Positions 6,342-7,528 of a stretch of DNA of 7,528 bases are shown here, in pieces (the stretch's first letter is position 1; each line of letters opens with the position of its first letter). The notes under the pieces were generated by a model that was not told the DNA's origin, did not search any database, and saw nothing but the letters and a program-made list of their open reading frames with translations. Position numbers and translations under genes: made by a program. Source of the stretch: JAWLFI01 sp041685645 (GTDB lineage Bacteria; Bacteroidota; Bacteroidia; Chitinophagales; Saprospiraceae); contig JAWLFI010000125.1 of assembly GCA_041685645.1 (NCBI GenBank), positions 1 to 7,528 of the forward strand, in the 5' to 3' direction.

Positions 6342-7528
6342 ATGGAGTTTTTGAGACCGACCTTTTTATGGGCCCTGTTGTTGATTGCTATTCCAATCAT
6401 CGTCCACCTATATTACTTTAGGAGATACAAAAAAGTGTATTTTTCCAATGTAAAGTTTTTGCGCAATGTGCAGGAGGAGCAATCCACCTGGCGCCGGCTC
6501 AGAAACCTGCTCGTATTACTCGCTAGAATTTTGGCAGTCATATTTTTGGTGTTTGCTTTTGCCCAGCCCTTCATTCCTGCCGATGACCAGTCCAGCCAGG
6601 GACGAAAAGCAATTTCTATTTACATCGACAATTCTTTTAGCATGAATGCTCGTGGGGAGGATGTGCCCCTTTTAGGCCAGGCCCGACAAAAAGCTCTGGA
6701 AATCGTTCGCTCTCAGGAAGTGGAAACGGAGTTTCAAGTATTCACCAATGAATTATCAGGGGCTTCCCGTCGATGGATGAACCAGGAGCAAGCCATTGCG
6801 GCCATTGACGAAATAGAAATTCATCCGACGGCTCGAAATATCAGTGAAATACTGGCAGTGCAAAAGCGCTCTTTTGTCAATGCGACGGCAGATCGGCATT
6901 TGAGGTTTATATTATCTGACTTTCAAAAATCCACAGCAGATGTGGAATCCCCCGCCGACAGCACGATTACGACCTACTTTCTCCCCTTGGAAGCGGTGCA
7001 AACCGGCAATGTAGCGATTGACTCGGTGATATTGGATGCGCCGATTGTGATGCCCAATCAAAGCCTGAAATTATTTGTCAAGATATCCAATTACGACGAG
7101 AAGCAAGACCAAAGGGTGCGCTTGTCCGTCAATACGGAGGGAGAGACGCGTCCTTTCGGCCAGCGGGATATTCCCGCCGGTCGCTCGATTTGGGATACCT
7201 TATCGCTAACTCCTTCCTCGACGGGATGGAAGAGAGCAACTGTTCAAATCACAGATTATCCCGTACAATTCGATGATCGATATCTCATTTCTTTTTACGT
7301 GCCCAGCGCTCTTCCGGTCTTGAGTATTTATGATGACAGACCGAATCGATATCTCAATTCGGCATTGAAATCCATATCAGTGATTCAACATACCTCGAAA
7401 GATAGAGGACAATTGAATTACGCCGGTTTTTCCGATTATAATCTGATTATTTTAGAAGATTTACCCACCTTGAATTCGGGATTGCAGACCGCCCTGAAAG
7501 AGTATATTGTCTCGGGTGGTAATGTGCT
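6342..7528 (+). CDS. BatA/VWA-domain membrane protein (partial, 3' end missing)
   Basis: The frame starts at ATG 6342 and is open to the right edge: 395 complete codons with no stop, so the gene is cut by the window. Residues 1-80 are the BatA N-terminal double-transmembrane domain: MEFLRPTFLWALLLIAIP with TM1 about 7-26, a conserved YFSNVKFLRNV cytosolic segment (33-43), and TM2 about 55-77. A von Willebrand A domain follows (about 88-200) with an intact MIDAS motif D96-N-S98-F-S100 and further likely metal-site residues in PTARN (162-166) and SDFQKS (192-197). Residues about 220-320 are beta-rich, and about 325-395 (PVLSIYDD, LIILEDLP, YIVSGGN) resemble the amidotransferase-like fold seen in longer Bacteroidota members. 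Such proteins are linked to envelope or stress functions, but the exact role is unknown. No moxR, DUF58 or batB neighbour is visible. Confidence 0.88.
   Translation, partial: MEFLRPTFLWALLLIAIPIIVHLYYFRRYKKVYFSNVKFLRNVQEEQSTWRRLRNLLVLLARILAVIFLVFAFAQPFIPADDQSSQGRKAISIYIDNSFSMNARGEDVPLLGQARQKALEIVRSQEVETEFQVFTNELSGASRRWMNQEQAIAAIDEIEIHPTARNISEILAVQKRSFVNATADRHLRFILSDFQKSTADVESPADSTITTYFLPLEAVQTGNVAIDSVILDAPIVMPNQSLKLFVKISNYDEKQDQRVRLSVNTEGETRPFGQRDIPAGRSIWDTLSLTPSSTGWKRATVQITDYPVQFDDRYLISFYVPSALPVLSIYDDRPNRYLNSALKSISVIQHTSKDRGQLNYAGFSDYNLIILEDLPTLNSGLQTALKEYIVSGGNV

Noticed and set aside
1..7528. CRISPR array, tRNA, rRNA, insertion sequence or phage genes
   Set aside because: No direct-repeat/spacer pattern, cloverleaf, transposase motif or terminal inverted repeat was found by reading both strands.

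Overview
The window most likely comes from a member of the Bacteroidota. The large central gene carries a type B sorting domain of the type IX secretion system (T9SS) and SprB-like repeats, both characteristic of that phylum. None of the three starts has a purine-rich Shine-Dalgarno site, and the candidate promoters resemble the Bacteroidota form (TTG, about 20 bases, TAnnTTTG). Family level cannot be fixed; the D-x-x-x-P-linked, two-cysteine modules fit the Saprospiria or Cytophagia style of giant secreted protein, but this is inference.

Layout: (1) Bases 1-63 are the edge of the window, with no gene that can be called. (2) Bases 64-1137, minus strand: a complete two-TM potassium-channel-like protein with a cytosolic RCK (TrkA-N/TrkA-C) regulatory module and a non-canonical selectivity filter. 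(3) Bases 1138-1270: a 133-base divergent intergenic region serving both flanking genes. (4) Bases 1271-6262, plus strand: one 1663-residue secreted protein, made of a signal peptide, an N-terminal beta-rich region, a choice-of-anchor L domain, a Calx-beta-like domain, two Ig-like domains, a tandem array of ten two-cysteine modules, a stalk domain with a CxxC, and a T9SS type B C-terminal domain. (5) Bases 6263-6341: a short intergenic gap with a candidate promoter almost touching the next start. (6) Bases 6342 to the right edge, plus strand: the first 395 codons of a BatA/von Willebrand A inner-membrane protein, cut by the window end.

The three genes do not form an obvious pathway. The channel is divergent from the rest and the 79-base gap before the BatA-like gene carries its own promoter candidate, so three separate transcription units are plausible. 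The giant protein would be exported through the Sec machinery and then T9SS to the cell surface or medium, probably as an adhesin or matrix component. No T9SS machinery and no SprF/PorP-like partner is encoded here. The main points of interest are the odd filter and possible internal start of the channel, the regular cysteine-paired repeat array, and the very short 5' leaders implied by the promoter candidates.
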